From positions 244,501-308,500 of the forward strand of contig NC_089864.1 of the NCBI RefSeq assembly GCF_036373705.1: 64,000 nt of DNA, in the 5' to 3' direction. Position numbers and translations under genes: made by a program. Below are positions 59,493 to 64,000 of the stretch, in pieces. The notes beneath the pieces are model-generated. The model worked only from the letters and a program-made list of their open reading frames with translations, had not been told where the DNA came from and made no database searches. The first letter of the stretch is position 1. Each line of letters starts with the position of its first letter. Source of the stretch: Amia ocellicauda. Taxonomy: Eukaryota; Chordata; Actinopteri; Amiiformes; Amiidae.

Positions 59493-62400
59493 ATGCTGCT
59501 GGCGGTGGCTCTGTGGATACTGAGTGCGGAGCTTCATGCGGCTTCTTCAGGTATTTCGACACAAACTCTACACACTTACCTAGATACCCTTGTGTGCATA
59601 TCAACATATGGTATAGGCCTACTGAAGTGTTACTGTAGCGAATTTAACTATGTCTGCGTCCTGTCAATAACTTCAAAATACAAACAGAGGCGGGGAGACG
59701 ATTCATTCCGTTTCATCGGGATTAAATAATGATATGAGACTGTGTTAATCTGGTACAAATAGGCGACTACTAGTAGTAGTTATAACAATCCCTGCTCATA
59801 AACCTTAATTCTGTGTGCGATGAGAAGATTAGCCCGTCTGCGTCAATATTTCGGCGCAATAAAACAGTGATACTTTACAGGTTTTACATGTAATGATGCT
59901 GTTTTGGTTTCGTTATTTTAATGCTCTGAGACGGCCGTCCCATCGCTGGTCTGTAAATGTAATTATATTTAGTAGTTTACAGGATTTCCCTTGTGAAATT
60001 CCCTATAGACCTAAGTATACTGTGGTTCACGTGGAGTAGAATGTATAGTATAGAATATATGTGTACTTCCCGTTCTTCTTTTTCTTAAGGGTTGACTAAT
60101 ACAATCCTACAAACCTGCAGAGCTGGACGACTTTAGGTTCTCAATCCTGGCCCGATGGGACCCTGTTTCTGCTGGTTTTCATTCCAACCCACTAATCAGA
60201 CACTAACATGGAGTCACCAGATGAGCTCCACCTGTTTAAGAGCTGGAAACCATTGAACATGTGGTCATAAGACAATGAAGGGTTCAATATGGAGTTCAGG
60301 TTGGAGTGAAAACCAGCTCCCCAGGACCAGGGTGGAGACCCACTGCTATAGATGTTCTAGTTCAGTCCCATGTGATCCTAGGGTATGTGTGAACCTCTGT
60401 GATCTTCAGTATTACAGCAGCTGGGTTAATCTCTACACTACTGCCAGTCCAAAATGAGTTCATTTCCCCTCCGCCACCCACTCCCTGCGCTACTTCTACA
60501 CGGCCATCTCTGGTGTCAGTGGGCTCCCAGAGTTCTCCATCGTGGGGCAGGTGGACGGGCAGCCGTTTGTGTACTATGACAGCAACACACAGAGGATGGT
60601 GCCCAAGACCGACTGGATCAGGTGGAACGAGAGGGACTGGTACTGGGACACAGAGAGTCAGAGCGCAGCTGATCACCAGCAGACCTTCAAAGCCAGTTTA
60701 GGCACCGCAATGAAGTGCTTCAGTCACACTCAGGGTGAGGACGCACTCACACACACAGACACACACACTCACACTCACACATTGACCCACTCAATGGTGC
60801 TTGTCCCCGTGTTTCCCGCAGGTGTCCACACCCTCCAGGAGACGTACGGCTGTGAGTGGGACAGCGAGCACGGCCTCCAGGGGGGCTTTGATGAGTACGG
60901 GTACGACGGGCGGGACTTCATTGTGTTCGACAGGAGGACCGGAGCCTGGGTCTCCCCGGTGCCGCAGGCCCTGCCCACCAAGATGAAGTGGGATGACAAC
61001 AGGGACCTGAATGAGGGGCTGAAGCTCTACCTGACCCAGGAGTGTGTCACCTGGCTGAAGAAGTACCTCCGCTACGGGACGCTGCGGCTGGAGAGGAAAG
61101 GTACAGCTGCATCTTTCAGGGTCATTTTTATACCAGTCCAGGACTTCAGAAATACCAAAACATATTTCAATCAGTAAAATAAATGACACCACAAGATGAA
61201 ATGGGTGAACAGTTAGTTCCTGACATTGGTTTGGGTCGAGTGTCACACCACGACTCCCGCACAGCTTCTCTCCATTGTGCACCGGGAGGTCTTATTGTCT
61301 CTCTGTCTCTTCAGTCCCCCCAAAGGTCTTTGTGTTGCAAAAGGGATCTAAACACACAGGCTGGGCTGAGCTGTCCTGCCTGGCCACAGGCTTCTTCCCC
61401 CGAGACGTGGTGCTGTCCTGGCAGAGAGACGGACAGGAGCTGCACGAGGGGGTGGAGAGCGGGGAGCTGCTGCCCAATGGGGACGGGACATACCAGGTCA
61501 GGAAGAGCCTGAGGGTCTCGTCTGAGGACCTGGAGGGACACACCTACTCCTGCCATGCGTACCATCCCAGCCTGGGAGAGAAGATGCCATTCATCTGGGG
61601 TGAGAGAGAGAGAGAGACAGAGAGAGGGTCAGGAAAGACTGGAAGCAAGAGAAAGGGACCTAAATCGTGTTTGTTTTACTCATCTTAGTGTTGTTTCCTC
61701 TGTGGGCCTGTCTCGGGGGTGTGGGGTCATCACAGCTGAGGATGGGGGGAGTTAATCTTAATCCTACAGTGGACATGTGCGGTATATGAATAGGCCGGTT
61801 GGGTGTGGTCTGAAGAGCCAGGCAGAGATGTGACAGCTGTGTGGTGTGTTCTTGCAGTGCCCAAGACACACTTCCTCAGGATACCCCAGCCCAGTCCACT
61901 GGCCGCAGTGCTGGTGATGCTCACTGTTTACTGTGTGTTCATGCTGATCAGCTGCAGGAGGAAACAGCGATCAGGTGAGACGGGACCGACTCCCCTACAC
62001 TACCCTGCCAGGATTGACTCCCCTACACTGCCCTGCCCTGCCAGGACTGACTCCCCTACACTGCCCTGCCAGGACTGACTCCCCTACACTGCCCTGCCAG
62101 GACCGACTCCCCTACACTGCCCTGCCAGGACTGACTCCCCTACACTGCCCTGATAACTACATGATCACTGCATTCACCCTGACAGACACACTGACTGACT
62201 GACTGACTGATTGATTTGACTATAATGCTGAGGTGTCAGTCATAACTGGAACCATATTCACAAACCTGTTTGTCTCACCTGCTCCTGTGGTTAATGTAGG
62301 TGCTGGGGGCTCGCCAGGGTCGTGGTCATCACTCGCGTCTGTGATTGTGACAGTACTACAGAGGCCCAGTAAGTACAGAGCCTGTGCAGAGTCCAGACAG

Positions 62401-62584
62401 AGCTCAGGGCTGCTCAGTTTAGCGGTGAGAGGGATGTGTAGAGCATCGAGAATTCCCACGCATGTAAACCGAGCATTCAGAATATAGATCCCCACATCTG
62501 CAGATGTGTGTGCCATGTGACTATACTGTGGCAGCTGCAGTAGTGACCCCTGCACTCGCTCTCTCTGCAGGAAGACGCACATGA
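59493..62584 (+). CDS. MHC class I heavy chain, classical type, gene H (alpha1 acceptor altered)
   Basis: Exons: leader 59493-59550 (58 bp, MLLAVALWILSAELHAASS), alpha1 60474-60734 (261), alpha2 60822-61100 (279), alpha3 61315-61599 (285), connecting/transmembrane 61858-61974 (117), optional 62300-62368 (69), terminal 62571-62584 (stop TGA). Without the optional exon it encodes 337 residues. All exons are open. Alpha2 has YGCEWD, GYDGRDF, TKMKWD and ECVTWLKKY, the classical fish pattern. Alpha3 has both cysteines. The expected alpha1 acceptor reads CCTCCG where gene A has CCTCAG, so AG has become CG. An in-frame AG at 60457-60458 would add five residues but lacks a polypyrimidine tract. The usual N-glycosylation site ending alpha1 is absent (CFSHTQ for FNxS). 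A poly(A) signal is at 62784-62789. Functional status depends on the acceptor. Confidence 0.88.
60130..60345. mobile_element. MITE-like inverted-repeat element in gene H intron 1
   Basis: CTGCTGGTTTTCATTCCAAC near the left and its near complement GTTGGAGTGAAAACCAG near 60300-60317 are arms of an imperfect inverted repeat. The outer parts (CCTGGCCCGATGGGACC and GGACCAGGGTGGAGACC) also pair. It is similar in style to the element at 4360-4511. Confidence 0.65.
61985..62152. repeat. Minisatellite of about 28 bp in gene H intron 5
   Basis: About six copies of a unit containing GACTCCCCTACACTGCCCTG and CCAGGA lie just after the donor of the membrane exon. Short ACTG repeats follow at 62180-62215. 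Confidence 0.9.
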
Positions 62585-62599
62585 GGAGAGGTTCAGGAC

Positions 62600-63699
62600 A
62601 GCAGCAGAGACAGCGCCGCTACTACTGCGAGACAATGACTGCAGTGGACGGTTGCACAATGGGCCGAGAGACTGTCTCTCACTCCGCTCACTGTGTGTCA
62701 CCAGGAGCAGGTCATGATGGGAGAAGGTGCAAGACCTAGACACACACTGTTGGGTCGAGATGGCAAAAGCAGCATCGGGGTGCAATAAAGAACTGCCCTC
62801 AGTTGCTGTGTGTTACCTCCCAGTCTCTCCTCCATTAAGGGGAAATTACAAAAAGGGGTCATTTCTATTAAAACAACAATCATGTAACAGAGGGGAAGCT
62901 GCCCGTGTTCAGAAGAGCAGCACAGAGGAGGGCTGTGGGGTCGTGTCTCACATTGTTGTATCGCTCAGAGGCTGGGTTTAATTACATTATTTCTGTGTTT
63001 TTAGCTGTTAGCATGCAAACCTAAGTTATTTATTTTACTTGACAGTTACAGATGTGAAGTGGGTGAAGTGAGGGATGTGACTGGCTGCCTCTTTTTCAAA
63101 TCTTTTTTTATCTGTTGCTGTAAATTGTCAGTAAATATTGAGCAAATAAAGTTAATTTTAAAGTTGAGTTTGTTACAGTAAATCCCAGGCTGCTCTCGTC
63201 TGGCGCAGGGCCGTTCTGCGTTGGGCTGTGCTGCCCGTGAACGCCTAGACAGCTCCTCTGCTTCATCTGCACAGAACAAGAGTTTGTACCTCTTTTGTAG
63301 TTTGTAGTTTAATTGGATTTCTACAGAATACATGTCGTGTAGAGACTCGCCCCTGTTTCTAGTCTGAATATAAGCTTGTGCTTTTGAATAACTCCAAACA
63401 GGTTGCCCTGGTGGGCACGAAAATCAAAGCATTTCCGTCAGTCAGAAAGGGTCTTTTTGGCGGCAGTGAAGTTTTCTGACAGTTTTCAGTGTTCCGACTT
63501 AAAATCAGAAATATTTGGAAGTCTTACAAATAGTCGGAAACCCCAATTCCGACAGTTCTGGAAATTACGTATCTAATTAGCATACATACTGTCCCAACAT
63601 CAAAGTTTTTAGCAGGCAGTTCTCGACAGAAATATATCTTCCTGTTTCAAGCTGTACTGATGGAATTGAACAGTTTGAAAGAGGTGCTATCAGCAGACA
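62600..63699. other. 3' region of gene H and spacer
   Basis: The poly(A) signal at 62784-62789 probably ends gene H. A second AATAAA is near 63145. No further gene was seen. Confidence 0.45.
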
Positions 63700-63745
<46 letters not shown>

Positions 63746-63930
63746 TTTATTTCTTGGCAGACACCCTTATCCAGGGCGACTTACAACATAAGTGCAAAAC
63801 AAAGTGCAAAAATACAGTTAAGTACAAGGCATCAAACATTACAAATTCAAATTTACATTAAACAAAGCAATTCAAGATATAATACATTTTACAACTTCCA
63901 ATTTACACAGTTCATTAATACACTACTATT
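63700..63930 (-). mobile_element. SINE/LINE-type retroposon tail with ATT array
   Basis: An ATT array (63703-63744) is followed by CTTGGCAGACACCCTTATCC and a long stretch that is the near-exact reverse complement of 44830-45000. The two copies must be young. Confidence 0.8.
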
Positions 63931-64000
63931 AAACAGTTCATGCTAATGTTGAAATGTGTACATTAATAACCCCTTATCAGCATGCCTGGATACCAACTCA

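Noticed and set aside
63046-63333. 95-codon minus-strand open frame near the right edge
   Set aside because: No known domain, no splice or promoter context.

Overview
This window is fish genomic DNA. It covers the core of an MHC class I region, in which class I genes sit beside the inducible proteasome beta subunits. Linked psmb8, psmb9, a second beta1-type gene (psmb12-like) and a beta2-type gene (psmb10/psmb13-like), together with class I chains carrying the fish TKxKW peptide-anchor pattern, point to a ray-finned fish. Unrelated transposons (CR1-like and L1-like LINEs, another non-LTR family, several Tc1-like elements) fill the introns and spacers. I cannot name the species.

Layout: class I gene A (minus, cut by the left window edge, leader to 1075); a broken divergent class I gene P (plus, 2277-3830); mobile DNA (4350-6640); class I gene B (plus, 7517-12163, one-base deletion in alpha1); an L1-like relic; psmb9 (minus, 22327-14860) and psmb12-like (minus, 26633-23638); the beta2 gene (plus, 27674-31155) and psmb8 (plus, 34733-38399), separated by a 1.36 kb minisatellite; a transposon-rich spacer (39.4-45.1 kb) holding a CR1-like LINE and an inverted-repeat-rich element; class I gene F (minus, 52238-46735, broken); an orphan alpha3 fragment (53.3 kb); and a head-to-head pair, divergent class I gene G (minus, 59291-56693, apparently intact) and classical-type class I gene H (plus, 59493-62584, possible splice-acceptor lesion).

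Two class I types interleave. A, B and H have an 87-codon alpha1 exon and an alpha2 exon of about 93 codons. P, F and G have a shorter alpha1 exon (74-75 codons) beginning with a YVCTG-type strand, and they lack the classical anchor pattern. The alpha3 domains of all of them share a nearly invariant core, which suggests gene conversion.

Functional logic (family knowledge): the beta subunits form the immunoproteasome that cuts cytosolic proteins into peptides, and class I chains present these at the cell surface. ISRE/IRF-like GAAA-type elements lie upstream of or inside almost every one of these genes, which fits joint interferon control. Exon coordinates were read by eye from splice signals and reading phase; no alignments or database searches were run.
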